A stretch of 64,000 nt of DNA from NCBI RefSeq assembly GCF_900102315.1, contig NZ_FNBL01000003.1, forward strand, positions 340,968 through 404,967. The letters are read 5' to 3'. This DNA is from Celeribacter baekdonensis (GTDB taxonomy: Bacteria > Pseudomonadota > Alphaproteobacteria > Rhodobacterales > Rhodobacteraceae). Below the pieces are notes generated by a model. The model was not told the origin of the DNA, did no database searches, and saw only the letters and a list, made by a program, of their open reading frames with translations. This document shows positions 16,137 through 24,551 of this stretch, one piece after another (the stretch's first letter is position 1; every line of letters starts with the position of its first letter). The position numbers and the translations under genes were made by a program.

Positions 16137-17315
16137 TTATTCCGCCGCCATCCGCATATCCCGACCAGAACGTGCCAGGCGTTCTCCGACCCGCCCCGAC
16201 AGATAGGCGATGCGACCGTTTGAGATTGTGGCTTCGATCTCGCGGGTCTGTTCATCCATGATCACGAAATCGGCGCGTTTGCCAAATTCAAGATTGCCGC
16301 GATCAGACAGGTTCATGATCTCGGCGGGCTTGGTCGAAATCATCGCCCAGGCCGCGGGCAGGGGCAGCACCCCCTTGTCCACCAAGAGCCAAGCCGCTGC
16401 CGCCAAAGCCGGGTAGTGATAATCCGAGACCAGCGCGTCACACAGGCCGCGTTCGATCAGGCGTTGGGCCGAGATGTTGCCCGACTGCGACCCGCCACGC
16501 GCCACATTGGGCGCGCCCATCAGGACCGGGTCATTCATCGCCTTGGCTGCCGCCGCCGCCTTTTCCGAGATCGGAAATTCGGCGACATGCGCGCCCAAAA
16601 GGCGGAATTCTTCGCGGGTTTCCGCGTCCGGGTCATCGTGGCTGCCATAGGTGACGCCCAGCACATCAAAGGCCTCGGCCAGCGCGCAGAGGTGGCGCGG
16701 CACTTCGGATTTGCGATCCTTGGCCTCGCGCAAAACCTTGATGAATTCTTCCGAACTGCGCCCGCTGCGTTTGGCCCATGTGGCAAATTCCATCGGGTCT
16801 TTCTTGGCGACTTCAATCGCTTCGGGCAGGTGATTGTTGAAAATCACATAATCGACGCCGAACCGGCGGATCGCGGCCAAAAGCCTGTCCCGACTGTCGA
16901 TCATATGGGTTTCACAGCGGATTTGCAGGCGAATATCAATCAGGGCCGTCGGGGCAAAGGCCTGCCATTCACTCAGCAAATCTTCGGCATAATCCGGTCC
17001 GCGCAATCCGCCTTCCCAGCTCCAACACTGGGCAAACCACGCCGTGGTGACCCCATGCGCCGCCGCATCGCGTGCGGCAGAGGACAGGCCCGAGCGGATC
17101 GGGAAGGGGGCGCGTGGACGCGGCGCGATGTGGCGTTCAAACGCATCGCCATGCAAATCAATGATCCCCGGAAGAATCAGATACCCCGACAGATCAACCT
17201 CGGGAAAGGCGCCGCGCGAAATCCGGCCCTGTTCCACACAGAGCGAACGGCGTTGCAATATGCCGTCACGAAGAAGGGTTGCGCCCGTAAAGCGCAGCGG
17301 GGGAAGGATCGCCAT
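16137..17315 (-). CDS. PhnM-like amidohydrolase (second copy)
   Basis: A 392-residue amidohydrolase of the PhnM family (ribose 1-methylphosphonate 5-triphosphate diphosphohydrolase type). Visible motifs are PGIIDLHGDAFERH, LGVTYGSHDDPDAE, LMGAPNVARGGSQSGN and ALVSDYHYPAL. These correspond to the PhnM at 25357 but differ at key places: LHGDAFERH instead of LHTDNLERH, and SDYHYP instead of SDYVPS. It lies downstream of phnF on the minus strand, apart from the main operon. Either it is a paralogue with another nucleotide-phosphonate substrate or a back-up enzyme. Confidence 0.82.
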   Translation of the reverse strand: MAILPPLRFTGATLLRDGILQRRSLCVEQGRISRGAFPEVDLSGYLILPGIIDLHGDAFERHIAPRPRAPFPIRSGLSSAARDAAAHGVTTAWFAQCWSWEGGLRGPDYAEDLLSEWQAFAPTALIDIRLQIRCETHMIDSRDRLLAAIRRFGVDYVIFNNHLPEAIEVAKKDPMEFATWAKRSGRSSEEFIKVLREAKDRKSEVPRHLCALAEAFDVLGVTYGSHDDPDAETREEFRLLGAHVAEFPISEKAAAAAKAMNDPVLMGAPNVARGGSQSGNISAQRLIERGLCDALVSDYHYPALAAAAWLLVDKGVLPLPAAWAMISTKPAEIMNLSDRGNLEFGKRADFVIMDEQTREIEATISNGRIAYLSGRVGERLARSGRDMRMAAE

Positions 17316-17396
17316 AACTCACACCTGCCACTTAAGACGTTTCTAATAATTCAGGAACAAATACAGAGGCTTTGTATCGACTGCGTGACGTTTGGA

Positions 17397-18119
17397 TCAG
17401 TCCGGTGTGACAGTTAGCGTCACCCGATCTCCGGCAAACCATGTCAGGCCACGCTCGACGGGGATGCCGTCGAGCGTGGAGTTCAGGCTGACGGTGTGCA
17501 ATAGCGGGTCCCCTTCGCGCAGGCCCAAATGCAGCGCCTGAGTGGTGGTGGTTCTTTCAGCACTGACGCGGGTTTCGGCCCGCACATAATCTTCGATCCC
17601 AACGGCTTTGAGCCCCTCGGTCACCGAGGCGGTTTGGGCCATTTGGCTGTCCAACCCAACAAGGCGGGTGATCGGGAAAATCGAAATGAAATGCGCGACG
17701 GGCGTGTCGCCTGACAGGGATAAGCCCTCATAAATCAAAACGTTTTCTCCGGGGGAAAGTGCCAAAACACTGGCCTCAGTGGCATCACAGGGGCGGGTTT
17801 CAAGGCGCAACACCCGGCGATTGGGCAGCCGCCCCGTGGCGCGGATATTCTGGTGAAACCGTACCCGTTTGCCCAAGGGATAGTCCACCGGCGCGCTTTG
17901 CACAAACACCCCCGCACCGCGCCTTGAGCGTACGATGCCGCGTTCGCCCAGATCGGACAGGGCATGACGCACCGTATGGCGATTGACGCCAAAACGAGCG
18001 GACAATTCCGCCTCGGTCGGCAGTTTATCCCCCGGCTTATAGTGGCCGCGCGCGATCTCTTCGCTCAGGGTTTCGGCGATGGATTTCCACACGGGTGTGC
18101 GGGGCATCGTGCGGGGCAT
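17397..18119 (-). CDS. phnF: GntR/HutC-family regulator of phosphonate genes
   Basis: A 240-residue repressor: N-terminal winged helix-turn-helix (about 10-75; YKPGDKLPTEAELSARFGVNRHTVRHAL) and C-terminal UTRA ligand domain (about 95-235). It is divergent from phnG with 111 bases between, where a palindrome suited to a GntR dimer is found. In other bacteria PhnF represses C-P lyase genes; I infer the same here. The first two Met codons (MPRTMPRTPVW) give alternative starts 12 bases apart. Confidence 0.88.
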   Translation of the reverse strand: MPRTMPRTPVWKSIAETLSEEIARGHYKPGDKLPTEAELSARFGVNRHTVRHALSDLGERGIVRSRRGAGVFVQSAPVDYPLGKRVRFHQNIRATGRLPNRRVLRLETRPCDATEASVLALSPGENVLIYEGLSLSGDTPVAHFISIFPITRLVGLDSQMAQTASVTEGLKAVGIEDYVRAETRVSAERTTTTQALHLGLREGDPLLHTVSLNSTLDGIPVERGLTWFAGDRVTLTVTPD

Positions 18120-18183
18120 GGCGTGTCTCCGTCATAATAATTTCACGAATTAGGGCTTGCCGAATGGGCGCGGATCGGGGATG

Positions 18184-18215
18184 ATTTGTCTAGTTGTATA
18201 GGATAACAGACAAAT
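18184..18215. promoter_or_regulatory. Candidate PhnF operator
   Basis: ATTTGTCT and AGACAAAT form 8-bp arms around a centre that itself contains CTA-GTTGTA-TAG. The site lies between divergent phnF and phnG, 16 bases before the phnG start, so a bound repressor could control both. Confidence 0.6.
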
Positions 18216-18230
18216 CCGCAAGGTGTCTAG

Positions 18231-18710
18231 ATGAACAAAATGAACCCCGCCTCCAGTCAAGATGAGGCACCAGGTCCCGCCGCACGAAAGGCCTGGATGA
18301 GTGTTTTGGCAAAGTCCAATCCCAAAGATTTGAACGCAGGTCTCGCGGCTTTTGGCGCGCTTCCGACGTTTGACTGGCTGCGTCGTCCCGAGATCGGCGG
18401 CGTGATGGTGCGCGGGCGTATGGGCGGTACGGGCACGGCGTTTAATCTGGGTGAAATGACAGCAACACGCTGTTCGCTGCGCCTTGAGAGCGGCGAGGTC
18501 GGCCATGCCTATGTGCAAGGCCGCGACACGCGACATGCCGAACAGGCGGCGATTGTGGATGCGATGATGCAGGGGCCGAATGCGGCGGCGGTGCAGGCAG
18601 CGGTGTTGACGCCGCTGAGTGAGGCGTTTGCCACACAGCGGCTCAAGCGGGCCGAAAAAGCAGCCGCCACAAAGGTTGATTTCTTTACGATGGTGCGGGG
18701 AGAAGATTGA
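18231..18710 (+). CDS. phnG: C-P lyase core subunit PhnG
   Basis: Subunit of the PhnGHIJ core complex that converts phosphonates to ribose-phosphonate intermediates. The 159-residue protein has the family features RPEIGGVMVRGRMGGTGTAFNLGE, TATRCSLRL and GHAYVQGRDTRHAEQAAIVDA. AAGGTG lies before the ATG at good spacing. It is the first gene of phnGHIJK-corA-phnLN and its stop overlaps the phnH start by one base (TGATG). Confidence 0.94.
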   Translation: MNKMNPASSQDEAPGPAARKAWMSVLAKSNPKDLNAGLAAFGALPTFDWLRRPEIGGVMVRGRMGGTGTAFNLGEMTATRCSLRLESGEVGHAYVQGRDTRHAEQAAIVDAMMQGPNAAAVQAAVLTPLSEAFATQRLKRAEKAAATKVDFFTMVRGED

Positions 18711-19291
18711 TGGATATGCAAAGCCTCTCTGGTGGTTTCGCCACCCCGCCACAGGACTCGTCACGCGCCTTTCGCGCCGCCCTTGAAACTCTGGCCCGTC
18801 CCGGAACGATCCATGACATTTCGGGGGCCAAGGCGCCTGCGCCGGTGTCAGAGGCGGCGGCAACCCTGATCCTTACGCTTTGTGACCCGGAAACGCCGCT
18901 CTATTTGGCCGGAGCGCATGACACGCCCGACATCCGCGATTGGGTCGCCTTTCACATCGGCGCGCCGCTGGTTGGTCCCGAACAGGCGATGTTCGCGCTT
19001 GGCGCATGGGAGGCGCTGTCCCCGATCACAGTCTTCCCCATCGGCACCCCGGAATATCCAGATCGCTCGACCACGCTGATCGTGGAAATGGATACACTGA
19101 ACCAAGACGGGATGCGCCTGAGCGGGCCGGGGATCAAAGACAGCGCCATGCTGGCTTTGCCCGATCTTGCGCCGTTTCAAATGAACGCCGGGTTGTTCCC
19201 ACTGGGCCTTGATTTCTATTTCACCGCTGGAACCCGGCTTGCGGGACTGCCGCGCACGACCAATGTGTCTGACCTGATGGAGGCGAACTGA
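18710..19291 (+). CDS. phnH: C-P lyase core subunit PhnH
   Basis: A 193-residue PhnH: GGFATPPQDSSRAFRAALETLARPGTI near the N-terminus and GPGIKDSAMLAL, NAGLFPLGLDFYF near the C-terminus are characteristic. PhnH is a diverged PLP-transferase fold without PLP and joins PhnGIJ in the core complex. The ATG at 18710 overlaps the phnG stop by one base; an upstream TTG at 18707 in frame is unlikely to be used. Its own stop overlaps the phnI start in the same way. Confidence 0.94.
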   Translation: MDMQSLSGGFATPPQDSSRAFRAALETLARPGTIHDISGAKAPAPVSEAAATLILTLCDPETPLYLAGAHDTPDIRDWVAFHIGAPLVGPEQAMFALGAWEALSPITVFPIGTPEYPDRSTTLIVEMDTLNQDGMRLSGPGIKDSAMLALPDLAPFQMNAGLFPLGLDFYFTAGTRLAGLPRTTNVSDLMEAN

Positions 19292-20379
19292 TGTATGTGG
19301 CTGTCAAAGGCGGCGAGCGGGCGATTGACAACGCCCATGCTTGGCTGGCCGAGGAGCGCCGGGGGGACACGTCGGTTGCGGAACTGTCGGTGCCGCAAAT
19401 TCGCGAACAATTGGCGCTGGCGGTCAACCGGGTGATGACCGAAGGCTCGCTCTATGATCCCGATCTGGCCGCTCTGGCAATCAAACAATCGCGCGGCGAT
19501 TTGATCGAGGCGATTTTCCTCATTCGTGCCTATCGCACCACCCTGCCGCGCATCGGCCATTCGCGCCCGGTTGAAACCGAAACCATGCTCTGTGATCGCC
19601 GGATTTCCGCGACGTTCAAAGACGTGCCGGGCGGGCAGGTGCTTGGGCCGACCTTCGATTACACCCACCGTTTGCTGGATTTCAAACTGGCGGCGGACGG
19701 CGAAGCGATGGCGGCACAGACCGCCGCGCCACGCATAGAACCGACACCGCATGTGACCGAGTTTCTCAACAAAGAGGGGCTGATCCAGACCGAGGCCCGT
19801 TCGGAGGACACGCCGCCGGATTTGACCCGCGAGCCGATGGAACTGCCCGCCAACCGCGCGCTGCGGCTTCAGGCACTGGCGCGGGGCGACGAAGGGTTCG
19901 TGCTCTCCATGGCCTATTCGACCCAGCGCGGCTATGGCAACAGCCACGCCTTTGTCGGCGAATTGCGCATCGGCAAGGTCGCGGTGGAACTGGATATTCC
20001 CGAACTTGGCTTTGCCATTGAGATCGGTGAGGTCGAGTTGACCGAATGCGAAACGGTGAACAAATTCGCCGGCTCAAAAGTCGAGCCGCCGCAGTTCACC
20101 CGCGGCTATGGCCTGACCTTTGGTCAAACCGAACGCAAAGCGATTTCCATGGCTTTGGTCGATCGGGCGTTGCGATCCAAAGAGCTTGGCGTCGAGATGT
20201 CGAACTCTCCGGCGCATGACGAAGAATTCGTGCTGTATCATTGTGACAACATTCAGGCGACCGGATTCTTGGAGCATATCAAATTACCACATTATGTGGA
20301 TTTCCAATCCGAGATGGAACTGGTCCGCAAAATGCGCGCGGAAATCTTTGCAGCCCAGCACAAGGAGGCGGCAGAATGA
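19291..20379 (+). CDS. phnI: C-P lyase core subunit PhnI (nucleosidase)
   Basis: PhnI, with PhnGHL, displaces adenine from ATP to form ribose phosphonate triphosphate. The 362-residue protein starts MYVAVKGGERAIDNAHAWLAEERRGD, a clear PhnI N-terminus, and contains VLSMAYSTQRGYGNSHAFVGELRIG and EEFVLYHCDNIQATGFLEHIKLPHYVDFQ. Length is typical. Unlike the other junctions in this operon, it is followed by about 300 bases before phnJ, where a small gene may lie on the other strand. Confidence 0.95.
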   Translation: MYVAVKGGERAIDNAHAWLAEERRGDTSVAELSVPQIREQLALAVNRVMTEGSLYDPDLAALAIKQSRGDLIEAIFLIRAYRTTLPRIGHSRPVETETMLCDRRISATFKDVPGGQVLGPTFDYTHRLLDFKLAADGEAMAAQTAAPRIEPTPHVTEFLNKEGLIQTEARSEDTPPDLTREPMELPANRALRLQALARGDEGFVLSMAYSTQRGYGNSHAFVGELRIGKVAVELDIPELGFAIEIGEVELTECETVNKFAGSKVEPPQFTRGYGLTFGQTERKAISMALVDRALRSKELGVEMSNSPAHDEEFVLYHCDNIQATGFLEHIKLPHYVDFQSEMELVRKMRAEIFAAQHKEAAE

Positions 20380-20381
20380 AG

Positions 20382-20627
20382 TCAGTCAAAACCGCCGCCA
20401 TCGTCAAACCCATCAAAGCCTGTGCTGCTGTGGCTACCGGAATCTCCGGGCATAGAGTTCTGGGACTTTGGCGTGTGGCTCGCGTTATGAAAGATCAGCC
20501 CGATGATGCCAAAGACCAAACCGGTCAACAGTACGAAAAGGTTCGGATGCGCGTAAATTTGCTCGCACATGAACGGGCTGAGAATTTTCGGGTCCTGACA
20601 GACAAGTTGGTCCTGAAGATCGCTCAT
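20382..20627 (-). CDS. Possible small membrane protein antisense between phnI and phnJ
   Basis: A frame of 81 residues starts MSDLQDQLVCQDPKI with AAGG nine bases before the ATG. It has one strong hydrophobic segment (NLFVLLTGLVFGIIGLIF, about residues 28-45) and a Ser/Gly/Asp-rich tail ending DGFDDGGGFD. A plus-strand frame over the same bases shows no ribosome site or membrane pattern. I do not recognise the family; the topology and tail suggest a short inner-membrane protein. It sits inside a plus-strand operon, which is unusual. Confidence 0.45.
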   Translation of the reverse strand: MSDLQDQLVCQDPKILSPFMCEQIYAHPNLFVLLTGLVFGIIGLIFHNASHTPKSQNSMPGDSGSHSSTGFDGFDDGGGFD

Positions 20628-20685
20628 AAAATATACCTTGAACAGAAATACATGCAGCACGCGGCATCGCGTTTGGGGGTCGATT

Positions 20686-21552
20686 ATGTCTGACTATAAC
20701 TTCGCCTATCTCGACGAGCAAACCAAACGGATGATCCGGCGCGCGATCCTCAAAGGCATTGCGATCCCCGGCTATCAGGTGCCGTTTGCCTCCCGCGAAA
20801 TGCCGATGCCTTATGGCTGGGGCACAGGCGGGGTGCAGGTGACGGCGGCCTGTTTGACGCCGGAGGACACGTTGAAAGTGATCGACCAAGGCGCCGATGA
20901 CACCACCAACGCCGTGTCGATCCGCAAGTTCTTTGAAAAGACCGCCGAGATTGCCGTGACCGAGAAAACCGGCGATGCGACGGTGATCCAAACCCGCCAC
21001 CGCATCCCGGAGGAACCTTTGGGCGAGGGGCAGATTTTGGTCTATCAAGTGCCAATCCCCGAGCCTTTGCGGTTTTTGGAGCCGCGCGAGACCGAGACAC
21101 GCAAAATGCACGCGCTTGAGGAATACGGTCTGATGCATGTGAAGCTCTACGAAGACATCGCGCGCCACGGCCATATCGCCACCTCCTATGCCTATCCGGT
21201 CAAGGTCGAAGGGCGCTATGTGATGGACCCGTCGCCGATCCCGAAATTCGACAATCCGAAAATGGAGATGGCGGCGATCCAACTGTTTGGCGCGGGCCGC
21301 GAACAACGCATCTACGCGGTGCCGCCCTACACCAAAGTCGTCTCGCTCGATTTCGAAGATCACCCGTTTGATCCCTCCAAGGCCGATCACCCCTGTGATC
21401 TCTGCGGCGCGGAACACACCTATTTGGATGAGGTGATCATTGATGACGCGGGCGGGCGGATGTTCGTGTGTTCCGACACTGATTATTGCGCCGGACGGCA
21501 GGCCAAGGGCCACCGTGGGCGTCTCAGCCCGACCGAGGAGGCCGCACAATGA
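20686..21552 (+). CDS. phnJ: C-P lyase catalytic subunit PhnJ (radical SAM)
   Basis: PhnJ breaks the carbon-phosphorus bond, giving methane (from methylphosphonate) and ribose cyclic phosphate. The 288-residue protein keeps the four key cysteines at about 237, 240, 262 and 268 (spacing C-x2-C-x21-C-x5-C) used for the iron-sulfur cluster and the thiyl radical. MSDYNFAYLDEQTKRMIRRA at the N-terminus and PMPYGWGTGGVQVTAA are family hallmarks. The frame extends upstream to 20638 but the family begins at the ATG at 20686. The stop overlaps phnK by ATGA. Confidence 0.96.
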   Translation: MSDYNFAYLDEQTKRMIRRAILKGIAIPGYQVPFASREMPMPYGWGTGGVQVTAACLTPEDTLKVIDQGADDTTNAVSIRKFFEKTAEIAVTEKTGDATVIQTRHRIPEEPLGEGQILVYQVPIPEPLRFLEPRETETRKMHALEEYGLMHVKLYEDIARHGHIATSYAYPVKVEGRYVMDPSPIPKFDNPKMEMAAIQLFGAGREQRIYAVPPYTKVVSLDFEDHPFDPSKADHPCDLCGAEHTYLDEVIIDDAGGRMFVCSDTDYCAGRQAKGHRGRLSPTEEAAQ

Positions 21553-22361
21553 GCGCGCAAATCACCCCGCCTTTGCCCATCCCGCTTTTGCCCGTCCCGC
21601 TTTTGTCTGTCAAAGACATCCACAAAACCTACGGCGGGCGGATCGGTTGTACCGATGTGTCATTTGATCTCTACCCCGGCGAAGTCATGGGAATCGTGGG
21701 CGAATCCGGCTCCGGCAAATCGACGCTGTTGAATTGTATGGCGGGGCATATCCCGACCGACAGCGGGCAGGTTCTGTTTGACACCCGTGATCGTGGCTTG
21801 ATCGACACGCTGACGATGTCCGAACCCGAACGCCGGATGCTGGCGCGCACCGATTGGGCCTTTGTCCACCAACACGCCCGCGATGGGTTGCGCATGTCCG
21901 TATCCGCGGGCGGCAATGTTGGCGAGCGGTTGATGGCCGTCGGCGCGCGTCACTATGGCGATATTCGGGCGCAGGCCGTCGATTGGTTGGGTCGGGTCGA
22001 GATTGATGAGGATCGGATGGATGACCGCCCCTCGGCCTTTTCCGGCGGGATGCAACAGCGGCTGCAAATCGCCCGCAATCTGGTCACGGGTCCCCGCCTT
22101 GTGTTCATGGACGAACCCACGGGCGGCCTGGACGTTTCCGTTCAGGCGCGGCTTTTGGATTTGTTGCGCGGATTGGTGCGCGAAATGGGCCTGTCTGCGA
22201 TTATCGTCACCCATGACCTTGCGGTGGTGCGGCTTTTGGCCGACCGTCTGATGGTGATGAAATCAGGACATGTGGTGGAAACCGGGCTGACGGATCAGGT
22301 TTTGGACGATCCGCAACACGCCTACACGCAACTGCTCGTGTCCTCCGTGCTTCAGGTCTGA
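21549..22361 (+). CDS. phnK: C-P lyase accessory ATP-binding protein PhnK
   Basis: A 270-residue ABC-type ATPase with Walker A GESGSGKS, signature FSGGMQQRLQIARNL, Walker B LVFMDEPTGGLD and switch His VTHDLAV. PhnK docks on PhnJ in the core complex and is not a transporter component. The N-terminus carries a proline-rich stretch with imperfect repeats (PLPIPLLPVPLL, residues 6-17) before the domain. Coupled to phnJ by a four-base overlap; followed four bases later by corA. Confidence 0.93.
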   Translation: MSAQITPPLPIPLLPVPLLSVKDIHKTYGGRIGCTDVSFDLYPGEVMGIVGESGSGKSTLLNCMAGHIPTDSGQVLFDTRDRGLIDTLTMSEPERRMLARTDWAFVHQHARDGLRMSVSAGGNVGERLMAVGARHYGDIRAQAVDWLGRVEIDEDRMDDRPSAFSGGMQQRLQIARNLVTGPRLVFMDEPTGGLDVSVQARLLDLLRGLVREMGLSAIIVTHDLAVVRLLADRLMVMKSGHVVETGLTDQVLDDPQHAYTQLLVSSVLQV

Positions 22362-22365
22362 CACC

Positions 22366-23319
22366 ATGCTTTATGCCTACCGCCTTGTGACCTCCGGCTT
22401 GGAACAGATGCCGATTCAAAGCGACCTCAAAGAGGCGCTTTGGATTGACCTTCTGAACCCGTTGGAGGCGCAGGTGCAGGCGCTGGCGGCCCTTGGTGTG
22501 ACGGTGCCGACGCTCGCGGATATGGAAGAAATCGAAGTTTCCAATCGGCTGTACCGCGAAGGCGATACCGAAGTGTTGACCGTGGTTTTGCCGGGGCTCA
22601 ACAAGATGAAGGAGCCGAGTTTCGGCCCGGTCGCCTTTTTGATCACGCCCGAGCGTTTGGTCACCGTGCGCTATCACACGCCGCGTCCGTTCGAAACCTT
22701 TGCCGCCCACGCGGGCCAATCGAGTGCGGGCTGTTCCGGGCGCAGACGGGTGTTTTTGGGACTGGTCGAAGAGATCGTGGCGCGTCTGGCGGATTTGCTC
22801 GAAGGTGTTGGCAAAGCCTTGGATCAGCAATCCCATATCGCCTTTCGCGACCCGCCGCCGCGTGGCGAGGAGCTTGCCTCGGCACTGCGTATTTTGGGGC
22901 GACAAAGCGAGCAGGTGGCAAAAGTCCGACATGCGCTTTTGACGGTCGAGCGGGCGCTGTCGAGTTTTGGACTTGGGCTTGATGAGCGCGGTGACAAGGC
23001 GGAGCGCGAGATTTTGAAAGCTCTGGTGCGCGACTGTCAGGCGCTTGCGGTGCATGGCGATTTCTTGTCGGCACGGGTGTCGCAACTGACCGATGTGAAC
23101 TTTGGCCTGATCAATCTGGAGCAAAGCAACACCAGCCGCATTTTCTCTGTGGTGGCGGTGTTGTTCATGCCGCCCACCTTGGTCGCCTCCGTCTATGGCA
23201 TGAACTTCCCGAACCTGCCGGGGATTGAAAATCCCTACGGCTATTACATCGCGACGGTGCTGATGATCGGTTCGGGGCTTGGCACTTATCTTTTATGTAA
23301 ATGGAAAAAATGGCTGTAA
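22366..23319 (+). CDS. CorA-family divalent cation transporter
   Basis: A 317-residue CorA/ZntB-type channel for Mg2+ or another divalent cation. The C-terminus has two membrane spans (about 253-275 and 286-308) joined by the loop that holds the signature YGMNFPNLPG (CorA motif GMN). The large N-terminal part is the cytosolic funnel domain with long helices. It is inserted between phnK (4-nt gap) and phnL (4-nt gap), so it is co-transcribed with C-P lyase genes. A link to metal needs of the pathway is possible but inferred. Confidence 0.88.
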   Translation: MLYAYRLVTSGLEQMPIQSDLKEALWIDLLNPLEAQVQALAALGVTVPTLADMEEIEVSNRLYREGDTEVLTVVLPGLNKMKEPSFGPVAFLITPERLVTVRYHTPRPFETFAAHAGQSSAGCSGRRRVFLGLVEEIVARLADLLEGVGKALDQQSHIAFRDPPPRGEELASALRILGRQSEQVAKVRHALLTVERALSSFGLGLDERGDKAEREILKALVRDCQALAVHGDFLSARVSQLTDVNFGLINLEQSNTSRIFSVVAVLFMPPTLVASVYGMNFPNLPGIENPYGYYIATVLMIGSGLGTYLLCKWKKWL

Positions 23320-23323
23320 CCTT

Positions 23324-24007
23324 ATGATCCATCTAGAAAATGTTTCCAAATCTTTCACGCTGCACAATCAAGGCGCGGCGGTGATCCCGGTGATGGCGGG
23401 GGCGACATTTGACGTGGCCCCCGGCGAATGCGTGGCGCTGATCGGCAATTCAGGCGCGGGGAAATCCACGCTGATGCGGATGATTTACGGCAATTATCTT
23501 AGCCAATCCGGGCGGATCATGGTGGGCGATGTCGATGTCGCAACCGCCGAGCCGCGCGAAATCATCGCGCTCAGACGCGCCACCTTGGGCTATGTGTCGC
23601 AGTTCCTGCGCGTCGTGCCGCGGGTGCCGACGGTTGAGGTCGTGGCCGAACCGTTGCTCTCGGTGGGCACGCCGAAAGAGGTGGCTTTTGAGCGCGCACG
23701 CGACCTTTTGGCCCGGCTCAACATTCCCGAAACGCTCTGGTCGCTGTCGCCCACGACGTTTTCGGGCGGCGAACAACAGCGCGTCAACATTGCGCGCGGC
23801 TTTGCCCATACCTATCCGGCGATGTTGCTGGATGAACCGACGGCCTCATTGGATGCGACCAACCGCGAAACCGTTTTGACCCTGATCGAAGAGGCCAAAG
23901 CCCGCGGTGCCGCCATTATCGGGATTTTCCACGACGCACCCGCGCGCGCACGGGTGGCGGATCGCGAGATTGATGTCTCCGATTTTACCCCCGCGAAGGT
24001 GGTGTGA
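23324..24007 (+). CDS. phnL: C-P lyase accessory ATP-binding protein PhnL
   Basis: A 227-residue ABC-type ATPase: MIHLENVSKSFTLHNQG at the start, Walker A GNSGAGKS, PhnL-typical LGYVSQFLRVVPRVP, signature FSGGEQQRVNIARGF and Walker B AMLLDEPTASLD, with IFHDAPAR at the switch. PhnL helps PhnGHI form the ribose phosphonate. The family start is the ATG at 23324; the frame is open further upstream inside corA. Only one base separates it from phnN. Confidence 0.94.
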   Translation: MIHLENVSKSFTLHNQGAAVIPVMAGATFDVAPGECVALIGNSGAGKSTLMRMIYGNYLSQSGRIMVGDVDVATAEPREIIALRRATLGYVSQFLRVVPRVPTVEVVAEPLLSVGTPKEVAFERARDLLARLNIPETLWSLSPTTFSGGEQQRVNIARGFAHTYPAMLLDEPTASLDATNRETVLTLIEEAKARGAAIIGIFHDAPARARVADREIDVSDFTPAKVV

Positions 24008-24008
24008 C

Positions 24009-24551
24009 ATGGTCGGTCGCCTTCATGCCGTGGTCGGGCCCTCTGGGGCGGGCAAAGATACGTTGATTGACGCGGCACGCGCGGTGCGGCGTGATCTGGC
24101 GGTGGCGCGCCGGGTGATCACCCGTCCCACCTCTGCCGGGGGCGAGGATTTCGAAGGTGTCAGCGTCGAGGAATTTGACCGCCGTCTGGAGGCCGGAGAA
24201 TTCGCGCTGCATTGGGAGGCGCATGGCCTGAAATATGGCGTGCCGATCGAGATTGAAATCGCGCTCAATGAGGGGCGCGATGTGGTGTTCAACGGCTCAC
24301 GCGCGATCCTGCCCGAAGCCTATGCGCTTTATCCCAACATGGGTGTTTTGCTGATCACCGCCTCGCCCGAGGTGCTGGCCGAACGCCTGGCCGCGCGGGG
24401 GCGCGAAAGCCGGGCCGAGATCGAAAAACGGCTGGCCCGCGCCGAATATGACATTGCGCCGGGCCTGCCCGTGCGTCGGGTCAACAATGACGGCGCACTT
24501 GACGAGTCGGTCGCGGCCTTTCTTGCCGCCCTTCAGCCGGAAAGAGTGTAA
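24009..24551 (+). CDS. phnN: Ribose 1,5-bisphosphate phosphokinase PhnN
   Basis: Phosphorylates ribose 1,5-bisphosphate to PRPP, the last step that returns C-P lyase product to central metabolism. The 180-residue kinase resembles guanylate kinases: P-loop VVGPSGAGKD, RRVITRPTSAGGEDFEGVS, LHWEAHGLKYGVP and VVFNGSR. Length is normal. Its 3' end overlaps by 19 bases the end of the convergent gene at 24533-25276. Confidence 0.93.
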   Translation: MVGRLHAVVGPSGAGKDTLIDAARAVRRDLAVARRVITRPTSAGGEDFEGVSVEEFDRRLEAGEFALHWEAHGLKYGVPIEIEIALNEGRDVVFNGSRAILPEAYALYPNMGVLLITASPEVLAERLAARGRESRAEIEKRLARAEYDIAPGLPVRRVNNDGALDESVAAFLAALQPERV

